Positions 17,368 to 24,900 of a stretch of DNA of 64,000 nt are shown here, piece by piece. The notes under the pieces are model-generated. The model saw only the letters and a list, made by a program, of their open reading frames with translations, did not search any database and was not told the origin of the DNA. Numbering within the stretch: position 1 is the stretch's first letter; each line of letters begins with the position of its first letter. Source of the stretch: Renibacterium sp. GTDB taxonomy: Bacteria; Actinomycetota; Actinomycetes; Actinomycetales; Micrococcaceae. The position numbers and the translations under genes are program-made. The DNA lies in assembly GCA_017419405.1 (NCBI GenBank), contig JAFOLH010000005.1:496001-560000 (forward strand). The letters are read 5' to 3'.

Positions 17368-17966
17368 TCAGAATCGTGCTCGCCGACGACGAACAGCTCA
17401 TCCGTGGCGCCCTCGTGGCGTTATTGGGCTTGGAAACCGACTTGGACGTCGTCGGATCGGCCGACAACGGAACCGATGCTCTGGCCCTGGCCCGGGAATT
17501 GGCCCCGGACGTCTGCGTGCTCGACCTGGAGATGCCGCCCACCGACGGAATCTACGCCGCCGAGCAAATCCTGCGCAGCGTGGACACGAAAGTGGTCATC
17601 GTGACCCGGCATGCCCGGCCTGGTGTGTTGCGGCGCGCCTTGGCCAGCAAGATCTCCGGATTTGTGCCGAAATCCACTCCGGCGGAGAAGCTCGCCTCGG
17701 TGATCCGCGATGTCGCGGCGGGCAAACGCTACGTGGACCCGGAGATCGCGGCCACCGCCCTCAACGCGGAAAGCTGTCCGCTCACCGCCCGGGAACTCGA
17801 TGTGCTCCGGCTCAGCCGGGCCGGAGACACCGTGCAGAGCATGGCCAAGACCTTGCACCTGGCACCCGGCACGGTCCGGAACTACATCTCCTCCGCGATG
17901 GCCAGGCTCGGCGTGCAAACCAGATTCGAGGCAGCCGCAGTCGCTTGGGACCACGGCTGGATCTGA
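17364..17966 (+). CDS. NarL/DesR-type response regulator
   Basis: 200 residues. The receiver domain begins RIVLADDEQLIRGALVALL, with the phosphorylated Asp in CVLDLEMPPTDG and Lys in ISGFVPKSTPAE. The LuxR-type helix-turn-helix follows: LTARELDVLRL and AKTLHLAPGTVRNYISSAM. GTG start overlapping the kinase stop (GTGA), with GGAGGA in front. It pairs with the preceding kinase. Target genes are most likely the divergent exporter. Confidence 0.93.
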   Translation: MIRIVLADDEQLIRGALVALLGLETDLDVVGSADNGTDALALARELAPDVCVLDLEMPPTDGIYAAEQILRSVDTKVVIVTRHARPGVLRRALASKISGFVPKSTPAEKLASVIRDVAAGKRYVDPEIAATALNAESCPLTARELDVLRLSRAGDTVQSMAKTLHLAPGTVRNYISSAMARLGVQTRFEAAAVAWDHGWI

Positions 17967-17991
17967 TTTCTGGCGGCGGACCGGCAGGGCG

Positions 17992-18498
17992 TCAGAACGG
18001 GAAAACCAAGCAAGTGCTGCTGGCCGTGGCAATGAGCTTTCCGGCGGCATCCCGGACCTCGCCTTCGGCGAAAGCCGCACGGTTTCCGGGCTTGCTGACC
18101 CGGCCGATCGCGGTCAACTCCCCGGTACTGGCCAGAACCGGGCGCAGGTAGTTGACCTTGATCTCCAGGGAGGTGTAGCCCTGGCCGGCCGGCAAAGTGG
18201 TTTGCACTGCGCAACCGCAGACCGAATCGAGCAACGTGCAGACCAGGCCGCCGTGCACCGTGCCGATCGGGTTGTACTGCGATTCGTCCGGCTGGCAGGT
18301 GAAGGTCACCATTCCGGGCTCCGCGGAAATCGCGCCCATGTTCATCAACGCGGTGATCGGCGGCGGCGGGACTTGGCCCGCGATCATCGCCTGCATGTAC
18401 TCCAGGCCGCTCATGGTCCTGGCCAGTCCGGCACCGATCATCGGATCGGTCCAGTTCACGGTGCGGCTGCGTTCAACGGTTGGTTCGGCGGAGGTCAT
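17992..18498 (-). CDS. PaaI-like hotdog-fold thioesterase
   Basis: 168 residues. The hotdog signature NPIGTVHGGLVCTLLDSVCG carries the catalytic HGG followed by the Asp of the helix, and the second strand pair reads YTSLEIKVNYLRPV. It should hydrolyse an acyl-CoA thioester in the cytoplasm; acyl specificity is unknown. GGAAGG lies 6 nt before the ATG, and a TAAGCT hexamer is about 30 nt upstream. Convergent with the response regulator with only 25 bp between, so no independent terminator is visible. Confidence 0.88.
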   Translation of the reverse strand: MTSAEPTVERSRTVNWTDPMIGAGLARTMSGLEYMQAMIAGQVPPPPITALMNMGAISAEPGMVTFTCQPDESQYNPIGTVHGGLVCTLLDSVCGCAVQTTLPAGQGYTSLEIKVNYLRPVLASTGELTAIGRVSKPGNRAAFAEGEVRDAAGKLIATASSTCLVFPF

Positions 18499-18586
18499 AG
18501 CTTTCCTTCCTGCGGTTTCGGTCAGCTTAGCATTGGGTTACTCGCCGGTAACATGCCTTCCGGAACTGCGTCCCGCGGATTCCGGA

Positions 18587-18991
18587 TCAACACGGTGCTT
18601 CCTCGTCCGGGCAGCTGAAGGCGGCTTGTTCCGCGGTGCTCAGATGGCTGATCCGGTCCAGCAGCACATGCGGCGTGACGCAGAGGCAATCGGCGAGTTC
18701 TTCTACGGACCTGGACCAGCGCTTGTGTTCCAGGAGCTCGGAAAACGGGATCAAGCGCCGGGCAGTTTCCACGCGCACCCCGACTTCGGCCGCGTTCGGC
18801 GGGCAGCTGGTGTGCCCGCGTTCGATGTGGATGAGTTCGTGCGTCAGCGAGCAGCGACGCTCGACTTGAAGCAGGTGTTTGTCCAGCCAGACCGTGTCCC
18901 GGCCGTTGGTCACGGCGCTTTTGCTACTGAGCTCGGTCCACACCACCGTGATGTGCGGCATGGTCCGGAGGAGTTGCCAGGGATCGAACAT
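18587..18991 (-). CDS. ImmA/IrrE-type metallopeptidase-domain protein
   Basis: 134 residues. The zinc-binding helix CSLTHELIHIERGH contains HExxH (HELIH). Family members cleave or inactivate an XRE repressor, as in ICEBs1 ImmA, or a radiation-response regulator, as in IrrE. ATG 18991 is preferred: TACACT ends exactly 6 nt upstream, giving a leaderless start, whereas the longer frame begins inside the XRE gene. Located 43 bp after the XRE gene, the usual substrate-protease pairing. This copy is short and has no extra domain. Confidence 0.8.
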   Translation of the reverse strand: MFDPWQLLRTMPHITVVWTELSSKSAVTNGRDTVWLDKHLLQVERRCSLTHELIHIERGHTSCPPNAAEVGVRVETARRLIPFSELLEHKRWSRSVEELADCLCVTPHVLLDRISHLSTAEQAAFSCPDEEAPC

Positions 18992-19034
18992 GGCCCCAGT
19001 GTAGGAGCGGGGTCCGACATCTTGGCGTCCCGGA

Positions 19035-19565
19035 TCAGCGCTTGCGCCGCGGCTCCTGGGTGCCTTCGCCGAGTTCGGCAATCGAGGCCTCCAGCGCTTT
19101 GCCGCGGTTCTTGCTCGAGTCTGCGGCGAGGCCGAGTTCATCGGTTTTCCCGACGGAGCTGCGGCTGTCCGGATGCTCCGCCAGGGTGCGGATCAGGGCG
19201 AGCAGCGCGTCGGTGACCTCGGGGGCGATCGAGTCGATGGATTCCGGGAGTCCGGCGGAGAGCCGGGACTCGGTGCCGCCGATGTCCAAGCCCAAACTGA
19301 CCGCGTAGGACAGCACGATCTCCCGGACCGGCAGTTGCAAGGCGGCGGCCAACCCGCGGAAGGTGTCCGGTTGCTTGGGCCAGCTTTTGGGACCGGCGTT
19401 GGCCAAATCGTTGAGGTATTGGAACTTCACCGAATACCCGGCGGATTCAGCTTTCCCGGCAAGATCCCGGTAGGACAGGCCGGAGCGCGCCCGCTCTGCT
19501 CTGATCAGCTCGCCGATCGGCAGGACTTCCGTCGATTCGTCGTTGCTCGTTGGACCTGAGGCCAC
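19035..19565 (-). CDS. XRE-family transcriptional regulator paired with ImmA-like protease
   Basis: 176 residues from a GTG with AAGGGAAGG upstream. The helix-turn-helix is EVLPIGELIRAERARSGLSY followed by RDLAGKAE and a recognition region SVKFQYLNDLANAG. The C-terminal half is acidic, then basic (ends QEPRRKR), and has no known fold. Downstream is the ImmA/IrrE-like peptidase, so this is the likely target repressor. A second small XRE gene is divergent; the 228-bp gap between them is probably the operator region. Confidence 0.85.
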   Translation of the reverse strand: MASGPTSNDESTEVLPIGELIRAERARSGLSYRDLAGKAESAGYSVKFQYLNDLANAGPKSWPKQPDTFRGLAAALQLPVREIVLSYAVSLGLDIGGTESRLSAGLPESIDSIAPEVTDALLALIRTLAEHPDSRSSVGKTDELGLAADSSKNRGKALEASIAELGEGTQEPRRKR

Positions 19566-19704
19566 CTGGTGCGCCTTCCCTTCACTGCTGGGTTATCAAG
19601 AGCTTATCCAACCGTCTATCAAATGCATCAGCCGAATCGCGAGAAGTTCTTGATCCGAAGCGGAAGAATTCCGGGCGTCCGCCGAAACGTCTACCGGATT
19701 CAGA

Positions 19705-19752
19705 CACTGCGTCAAGCAGTGATTGACATTCGTAATTTCACTGAGGGACACT
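19705..19752 (+). promoter_or_regulatory. Promoter and operator candidate before the small XRE gene
   Basis: CACTGC-GTCAA-GCAGTG inverted repeat (19705-19721), immediately followed by TTGACA (19723-19728), an 18-bp spacer and GACACT (19747-19752). The small XRE gene starts 41 bp downstream. The inverted repeat abutting the -35 suits control by one of the two XRE proteins. The rest of the 19566-19793 gap holds nothing else I recognise. Confidence 0.4.
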
Positions 19753-19793
19753 GGTTTCTTCAGTTGATGTGGGGGATCGGGTGATGGAGACAA

Positions 19794-20105
19794 ATGCGGC
19801 TCAGAAGCATTGACACCTTGCGGGCGCTATTGAAACAGGAAGGACTCTCGATCGGCGGATTGGCGCAGGAGGCCCAGTGCTCCAAGGGGTTCATTTCGCA
19901 TCTGCTGGCCGGGCGGCGTTCGTCCTGCACACCGGCGCTCGGAGTGCGGATCGCCAGAGCGCTCGGCGTGCCGGTGACCGTGCTATTCGAACTGAACCGC
20001 CCATTTGCCCAGCGCCGTCGTGATCAGACGTCCGGTCTGGCCGCCCGGCCGAGAACGGTGGCCGTCAGGCCCGGGGAGCAGCGTCCGGCGGACGACGTCG
20101 ATTAG
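19794..20105 (+). CDS. Small XRE/HTH DNA-binding protein
   Basis: 103 residues. The N-terminal two thirds form a Cro/CI-type helix-turn-helix: DTLRALLKQEGLSIGGLAQE, CSKGFISHLLAGRRSS, GVRIARALGVPVTVLFE. The last 35 residues are Arg/Pro-rich and look disordered. Proteins of this type are common as immunity or excision regulators of actinobacterial phages and integrative elements, but no integrase is visible here. GGAG lies just before the ATG. Divergent from the XRE/ImmA pair. Confidence 0.8.
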   Translation: MRLRSIDTLRALLKQEGLSIGGLAQEAQCSKGFISHLLAGRRSSCTPALGVRIARALGVPVTVLFELNRPFAQRRRDQTSGLAARPRTVAVRPGEQRPADDVD

Positions 20106-20152
20106 CCCGCCGGGGCAGGTGCCGGATCCGCGCCTCGTGAGAGTATGTCCTC

Positions 20153-20758
20153 ATGAGTGATCGTGAGGCGGAGAATCCACCGGAGCCGATAGCCGAAGGC
20201 GTCCTCGCCGAGGGCTCGCAACAGAGTCCTGCCCCGGAGCCGGCCGAGCAGAAGCGGCCGCGGACTGCGTTGCAGGACCTGGTCGACGAGCCCGCCAAGG
20301 TGATGCGGATCGGGACCATGGTGCGCCAGTTGTTGGAAGAGGTCAAAAGCGCGCCGCTGGACGAGGCCGCTCGCAGCCGGCTCGCCGAGATCCACGAGCG
20401 CTCGATCAAAGAGCTGGAAGACGGGCTCTCCCCGGACCTGGTCCAGGAACTGCACCGGATCAATTTGCCGTTCAAAGACGATGGGGCGCCCAGCGAGGCC
20501 GAATTGCGGATCGCCCAAGCGCAATTGGTCGGTTGGCTCGAAGGGTTGTTCCATGGCATCCAGACTGCTTTGGCCGCCCAGCAACTGGCCAACCAGCAAA
20601 CCGCTGCGCAGCTGCAGCTTCGCCAACTGCCGCCCGGAACGATGATCGCGCCCGGTGTGGTGATCGGCGAGAACGGGGAGCCGCAACGCGCTGCGGTTCT
20701 GCCTGACCGTTCCGGCAAACCGGACGACGGAACGCCCTCGCCCGGCCAGTATCTGTAA
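20153..20758 (+). CDS. bpa: Bacterial proteasome activator Bpa (Rv3780-like)
   Basis: 201 residues. The helical core matches the Bpa/DUF2587 family: LQDLVDEPAKVMRIGTMVRQ, LLEEVKSAPLDEAARSRLAE, GWLEGLFHGIQTALAAQQL and LPPGTMIAPGV. The protein ends in GQYL, the C-terminal motif by which mycobacterial Bpa docks on the 20S proteasome and opens its gate. It forms an ATP-independent ring, so this organism should have prcBA (not in the window). The start shows a weak -10 (GAGTAT) 6 nt before the ATG. Confidence 0.92.
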   Translation: MSDREAENPPEPIAEGVLAEGSQQSPAPEPAEQKRPRTALQDLVDEPAKVMRIGTMVRQLLEEVKSAPLDEAARSRLAEIHERSIKELEDGLSPDLVQELHRINLPFKDDGAPSEAELRIAQAQLVGWLEGLFHGIQTALAAQQLANQQTAAQLQLRQLPPGTMIAPGVVIGENGEPQRAAVLPDRSGKPDDGTPSPGQYL

Positions 20759-20764
20759 GCCGCC

Positions 20765-21205
20765 GTGGCGATCTTCGGCGCCTTCCGGGCGGCCAAACGG
20801 GACGACGGCGAATTGGGCAAAGGGGTCTGGCGCAGGGCGCACGACCGGTTCCGGCGCGGGCTGGATCGATTCCACCAGATGCTCGAAGGCGTCCAAGACG
20901 AAGATCTGCGCGCGGCCCTGGTGCCCATCGCCAATGATTTGGCCGATCTGCTGCCCCGGGTCCGCAAAGTGTGCCGACGTGCCCAGAACATCGCACCGAG
21001 TGAAAGTTTGGATGTCCCGGCGGGGCGCTTTCCGGCGGTCCACCGGGAATTGACCAAAGCGGGCAACGCCTTGGCCACCGCTGCCGAAGCGGTGGCCATG
21101 GTGCGCTTGCAGGAGCTGCCGCCGGACGCCGTCGGGCGTCGGGCGGCACAGGTAGTGGAGCATGTTGCGGTGGCTGAGGCCCTGATGCCCGCAGAACCAG
21201 CATGA
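20765..21205 (+). CDS. Conserved-looking helical protein downstream of bpa, unknown function
   Basis: 146 residues from a GTG 6 nt after the bpa stop, with no ribosome site of its own, so probably coupled to bpa. It is predicted to be almost entirely alpha-helical: basic N-terminus (WRRAHDRFRRGLDRFHQMLE), a leucine-rich middle (LIPIANDLADLLPRV-like) and a helix LTKAGNALATAAEAVAMVRL. No signal peptide or membrane helix. I do not recognise a family; context suggests a link with proteasomal degradation (inference). Confidence 0.7.
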   Translation: MAIFGAFRAAKRDDGELGKGVWRRAHDRFRRGLDRFHQMLEGVQDEDLRAALVPIANDLADLLPRVRKVCRRAQNIAPSESLDVPAGRFPAVHRELTKAGNALATAAEAVAMVRLQELPPDAVGRRAAQVVEHVAVAEALMPAEPA

Positions 21206-21237
21206 CCTCGGATGCCGATGCCGGTCGGCGGAAGGCA

Positions 21238-21277
21238 TCGCAGTGTGCTGGCCGGGATCCCGGCCAGCACACTGCGA
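21238..21277. terminator. Forty-base perfect palindrome between convergent genes
   Basis: Every base from 21238 to 21257 pairs with 21277 back to 21258, with no loop; the centre is GGGATCCC. It lies between the unknown gene after bpa (plus strand) and the anchored surface protein (minus strand), so it should work as a bidirectional terminator. Confidence 0.75.
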
Positions 21278-21308
21278 CGCCGGAGTCAGCTCCGGTGCCG
21301 GCCCGCGA

Positions 21309-23330
21309 TCACAGCTCGGATGAAGGACTTCCGGCAGTGTTCCGTCGGGCTTTGGCTCCGATCAGCAAGACGGCACCGAGCAACAAGAGTGCTGCCGCGC
21401 CGATGAGGAACGGTGCCGGATTGTTGCTCCCGGTGACCGCGAGGGCACTGGTCGAGTAGCCGGCTCCGCTTGAAGCCCCGTTCGCGTTGGCGTTGGCGGC
21501 GGAGTTCGCATTCGCATTCGCAGCCGAGGCGGCTGCCGCGTTGGCGTTGGCCGCGGAGTTCGCGCTTGTCGCCGCGTTGGCGTTCGCGGCGGAGTTCGCA
21601 TTCGCATTCGCGGCCGAGGCGGCTGCCGCATTGGCATTCGCGGCGGAGTTCGCGTTCGCATTGCTGTCCGCAGTGCCCACCCCGGCTTCGGTGACCCGTA
21701 CCGTCGACGAAGCCAGACTGAATTTGGTCGCCGGGCCCCGGCCGTTGTTGGGCAGCAGGGTCAGGCTGAGCGCTCGCACGGTGAACGAATCCGTGCCCAA
21801 GTCGGCCACGCCGTTCAATGGTGCTTTAGTCGGCTGCTCGTTGATCGTGACGTTGGCTACCCGGGCCAGAACCTGTTCCAGGACCGGACGGAGGGTGTCC
21901 AGGACCGGGCCGGTCACCGACCCGACGACGGTGGGCAATTGATCGGTGACGCTCGCGATCGCGGTCTTGATCAACGGCCCGGTCGTCGAGCTGATCGCGT
22001 TGTCGAGGACCGGCTTGATCAGGTTGGCAATCCCGCTGCCGAAGTCGATTCCGGCAGCTGCGAGCGTGGTCGAGATTGCGGGGGATTTTCCGGAAACGCC
22101 GCTGAAGTCGGCCAATGAGCCGGTGACCGTGACATTGCCCTTTGCGACACAGGTTTCGACGCCCAGCACGGTGACGCAACCAGCCGATACTCCGAACACC
22201 ATGGTGACTTTGACGTTGTTCAGGGCCTCGGTGAGGCTGTCGGCGATTTTGGTGGTGATGCTTTGCAGGGCCTCGGTGATCCCGCTGAGCACTGCTTCGA
22301 TCAAGGTGTCGGAGAGCAGCTCGGTATTGGGCGGAAGGCTATTGAGGTCCCCACCGCCGGATTCCTTGACCAGCTTGGCCAGATCGACGCTGATCGTGCC
22401 GGTGGAAAGATCGACGAGCACCGAGCCGCTCGGGGTGCTGAGCGGGGAGCCGAGAAGTCCTTGGGTGGCGGTTTGGACCGCGGTGTCCAAACCTTCCAGT
22501 GTCACGGTCGAGCTGTCCACGCGCAATGTGCTGACGCCGGGGATCGAACCGCCGGCAATGGTGTTTTTGACCGTGTCCAGCAGTTGCCCCAAGGCGCCGC
22601 TTCCGGAAACCAGATCATTGATCGGGGCGACTGCCTGGTCCAGCGCGGTCTTCAGCGTCCCGGTCAGCTCAGCCAGCATGGGGCTGCGCAGCTTGAGGTT
22701 GATGCCGGCGATCGTGTACTGCGAGGTGACCTCGGTCTTTTCCTGCTTCGCACTCGATGCCAGTGCCCCGATTTCGAGCCGCGCCTGATCCAGGACCTGC
22801 TTGGTCAGGTCGGAAATGTTGAGCTGTTCCAGCACTTGGGTCAGATCGAAGTACGCGGGGTCTGCACCGACTCCGGCATTCGGGCCGGCGGCGATGGCGC
22901 CGTCCCGGCCGATCACTCCGGCGGAGGCGCGTGAGGCGATCGCCGTGGGTGATTCGCTGTAGCTGTTCAAAGCGCCGAGGCCATCGAGGTTGATCAGGCC
23001 GCCGGGACCGAAAAGCGGCAGTTCGACTCCGCCGAGATCGATGGATTCATTGGCGAGCAGGCTGACGTCGAAGGCGTTGCTGCCCGGACCCGGGTTGCTC
23101 GGATTCCCGGTCAGGATGTAACCCAGGTTGGCCAGTGGGGCTTTCAGCAGATCGCTTCGCAGCACCTGCGCCTGGGCTTCGGAGAGATCATTGGGTGCGG
23201 CCTGGGCTTGAGTGCCGGTAGCTATCGGCACGGCGGCCAATCCGAGGGCGGCCAGAATGGCGACTGCGCCGGTGAAACGCCTTCTCGTCGTGCTTCGTTG
23301 CTCGACGGGGGACGGAATCGAATGATTCAT
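21309..23330 (-). CDS. Sortase-anchored surface protein (choice-of-anchor G-like) with LAVTG motif
   Basis: 673 residues. Signal peptide: basic TTRRRF, hydrophobic core, cleavage near TQAQAAPND. The long ectodomain has repeated beta/helix segments rich in Leu, Thr and Gly, resembling the choice-of-anchor G family (moderate confidence). Residues about 557-618 are an Asn/Ala/Ser-only stalk. The C-terminus has LAVTG (630-634), then a hydrophobic helix FLIGAAALLLLGAVLLIGA and a KARR tail: a cell-wall sorting signal of the LAXTG type used by class E sortases. ATG 23330 has GGAGGAAAA in front. No sortase gene is in the window. Confidence 0.82.
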   Translation of the reverse strand: MNHSIPSPVEQRSTTRRRFTGAVAILAALGLAAVPIATGTQAQAAPNDLSEAQAQVLRSDLLKAPLANLGYILTGNPSNPGPGSNAFDVSLLANESIDLGGVELPLFGPGGLINLDGLGALNSYSESPTAIASRASAGVIGRDGAIAAGPNAGVGADPAYFDLTQVLEQLNISDLTKQVLDQARLEIGALASSAKQEKTEVTSQYTIAGINLKLRSPMLAELTGTLKTALDQAVAPINDLVSGSGALGQLLDTVKNTIAGGSIPGVSTLRVDSSTVTLEGLDTAVQTATQGLLGSPLSTPSGSVLVDLSTGTISVDLAKLVKESGGGDLNSLPPNTELLSDTLIEAVLSGITEALQSITTKIADSLTEALNNVKVTMVFGVSAGCVTVLGVETCVAKGNVTVTGSLADFSGVSGKSPAISTTLAAAGIDFGSGIANLIKPVLDNAISSTTGPLIKTAIASVTDQLPTVVGSVTGPVLDTLRPVLEQVLARVANVTINEQPTKAPLNGVADLGTDSFTVRALSLTLLPNNGRGPATKFSLASSTVRVTEAGVGTADSNANANSAANANAAAASAANANANSAANANAATSANSAANANAAAASAANANANSAANANANGASSGAGYSTSALAVTGSNNPAPFLIGAAALLLLGAVLLIGAKARRNTAGSPSSEL
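21477..21662 (-). repeat. Coding repeat: Asn/Ala/Ser stalk of the surface protein
   Basis: About 62 codons encode only Asn, Ala and Ser apart from one Thr and one Gly. Two near-identical blocks of about 27 residues (each containing SAANANAAAASAANANANSA) are joined by a TSAN linker. This is in-frame coding sequence between the ectodomain and the sorting signal, probably a wall-spanning flexible spacer whose length could vary by recombination. Confidence 0.8.
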
Positions 23331-23762
23331 TGTTTTCCTCCAACTAATCGTGCTCAACGCCGGCAGAGTTCAAGAAATAAAATGAATCACGATCGGCATT
23401 GATCGCATTCGTTATGCATGACAGTCGATATTCTAACGTATTTCCGAGTGGCTGAGAATATGTTTTGATCCATTTGCCTGACCATGGCTGCGCGCGCGGT
23501 TTTTCGGGCCGGGGGATGGGGGCCGACGGATGAGGGGGCGTCAACGGTCCCGGATCGGCGAAATCCGGCGCAGCTGGCTATAATAAGCTGATCGGATTGA
23601 AAAACGTCCGGATTGGAAACAGGGCTGTACAGATCACGCTATTGGGGGCACCGAGTGATCGGCCAGACGGGTTCCATCATCATGGGGGATTGTTGATTGC
23701 CCCCGGGCTGCGGCCATGGATCCCCGGCGTCTGGTTGCAACACTCGGGTAAGGAAGGCTGAT
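23331..23762. other. 432-bp intergenic region with divergent promoters
   Basis: No convincing gene of normal size. On the minus strand TTCTCA (23458-23453), 17 bp and TAGAAT (23435-23430) form a candidate promoter for the surface protein, giving a leader of about 95 nt. On the plus strand a perfect TATAAT (23579-23584) without a recognisable -35 could start a leader of about 170 nt running to the 35-codon ORF at 23763. The middle (about 23500-23570) is GC-rich and featureless to me. Confidence 0.4.
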
Positions 23763-23870
23763 ATGCCGGCGCGTCGTTTCGGTATTCTGTTGACGGGCAG
23801 CCGAACTGCCGGTTGTAGGGGTCATGGTGGAGTTGGCTCTGCGGCGCTGCACATTGGACTGTCGGCATGA
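23763..23870 (+). CDS. 35-codon leader ORF coupled to a TetR gene
   Basis: ATG 23763 is preceded by AAGGAAGG at ideal distance. It encodes MPARRFGILLTGSRTAGCRG and 15 more residues (ending HIGLSA), and stops at a TGA that overlaps the TetR ATG (ATGA). The TetR gene has no ribosome site of its own, so the leader ORF probably delivers ribosomes to it. The peptide has no recognisable domain and may be a pure coupling device. Existence is inferred from start/stop geometry; conservation is untested. Confidence 0.5.
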   Translation: MPARRFGILLTGSRTAGCRGHGGVGSAALHIGLSA

Positions 23871-24505
23871 CCGGCAGACCCAACCCAGGGCGCCGGGCGG
23901 AGCTGCTGGAGCAGATTCTGGATTATCTGGAAACCCATGCGCTGAACAGCATTTCGATGCGGAAGCTGGCCCAGGCGCTGGGCGTGAGCACCTTCACCCT
24001 GACCTACCAATTCAATAGCCAGGAAGAATTGATGGCGGCGATCAGGACCGCTGTCAACGAACGGCTGCTCACCCTCGGCGAGTTGCTCAATAGCACTCCG
24101 GGTTCACGATTCGCCTATGCCGAGAGTTGCCGGAGATTCTGGAATTCGGCCAGCTCGAAACAATACGCGGCATATTTGCGGCTTGAGATGGAGTCCTCGA
24201 TTCAGCAATCGCTCGAGCCGGAGGCGCGGATCCCGGCTCTGCAGGCCCGTGCCGCATGGCGGCTCGCCTCGACCGCGGCACTGGTTTCGCTCGGCGTGCC
24301 GCCGTCCGCGGCCACGGTCGAAGCCGAGGTCAATCAGGCGACCGTTTTCGGGCTGCTGCATGCCGCAATTTCATCGCCCCGGGTGGATTTCGCCGCGGCC
24401 TTCGAATACGCCTTGGCCGCCCATGTGGAGCGGATCGCCGAGTTGGCGGAGCCCCGGGCTCGCGCTGGGCGGGTATCTTCAGGGCTCGGCCGGGCCGCCG
24501 AATAG
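23867..24505 (+). CDS. TetR-family transcriptional regulator
   Basis: 212 residues. HTH region: RAELLEQILDYLETHALNSI, SMRKLAQALGVSTFTLTYQF, NSQEELMAAIRTAVNERL. The ligand-binding domain is helical and Ala-rich with no close subgroup recognised. Start is ATG 23867, overlapping the stop of a 35-codon leader ORF with a strong ribosome site. Its target is not obvious: the flanking genes are the surface protein (divergent) and tRNA-Thr (convergent). A 13-bp-stem terminator follows. Confidence 0.85.
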   Translation: MTGRPNPGRRAELLEQILDYLETHALNSISMRKLAQALGVSTFTLTYQFNSQEELMAAIRTAVNERLLTLGELLNSTPGSRFAYAESCRRFWNSASSKQYAAYLRLEMESSIQQSLEPEARIPALQARAAWRLASTAALVSLGVPPSAATVEAEVNQATVFGLLHAAISSPRVDFAAAFEYALAAHVERIAELAEPRARAGRVSSGLGRAAE

Positions 24506-24580
24506 CCCCAGGCCGCGGAACGCCGAACCATCGCGACGGCGGATCTGACTGCCTCGGGAAAACAACCTCTGGGAAAACAG

Positions 24581-24616
24581 AATGCCCTGGCCGACGTTGC
24601 TGCCGGCCAGGGCATT
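24581..24616. terminator. Bidirectional hairpin terminator between TetR gene and tRNA-Thr
   Basis: Perfect 13-bp stem (24581-24593 with 24604-24616, AATGCCCTGGCCG arm) and a 10-nt loop. It is flanked by A-rich sequence on the left and T-rich on the right, so it can stop the TetR transcript in one direction and the tRNA transcript in the other. Confidence 0.75.
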
Positions 24617-24626
24617 TCTGCGCGGA

Positions 24627-24698
24627 GCTTCCTATCAGAATCGAACTGATGACCTTTTCATTACGAGTGAAACGCTCTACCGACTGAGCTAAGGAAGC
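24627..24698 (-). tRNA. tRNA-Thr (anticodon CGT)
   Basis: 72 nt, minus strand. Acceptor stem GCTTCCT/AGGAAGC pairs 7/7; D arm GCTC-AGTCGGTA-GAGC; anticodon stem TTTCA/TGAAA with loop CTCGTAA, giving anticodon CGT for the ACG codon; T arm ATCAG-TTCGATT-CTGAT. The 3' CCA is not encoded. All four helices are intact. No integrase or attachment-site duplicate is visible beside it. Confidence 0.97.
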
Positions 24699-24900
24699 CT
24701 GTGCGTTCCGACCGGGGCCTTAACGACACAAACAACAACTCTAAATGAGCCGCCGCTCAGGGTCAAAACGTTTCGCGGCTGTTCACTCAGCTTTCGCTCG
24801 GCATTCAGTGCACCGTTCCGCGTTCCGGCCATGCTGGAGGGAACAACGCGGCGGTTGAGCGATTTCGCGCACCCGTCGCCCGATGAAGGAGTCGCGAAGC

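Noticed and set aside
21477-21662. CRISPR-like or satellite repeat
   Set aside because: The repeat is in-frame Asn/Ala/Ser coding sequence without spacers; it is the stalk of a surface protein.
24627-24698. tRNA-Thr as an integration site of a mobile element
   Set aside because: No integrase, no duplicate of the tRNA 3' end and no change in gene style on either side within the window.
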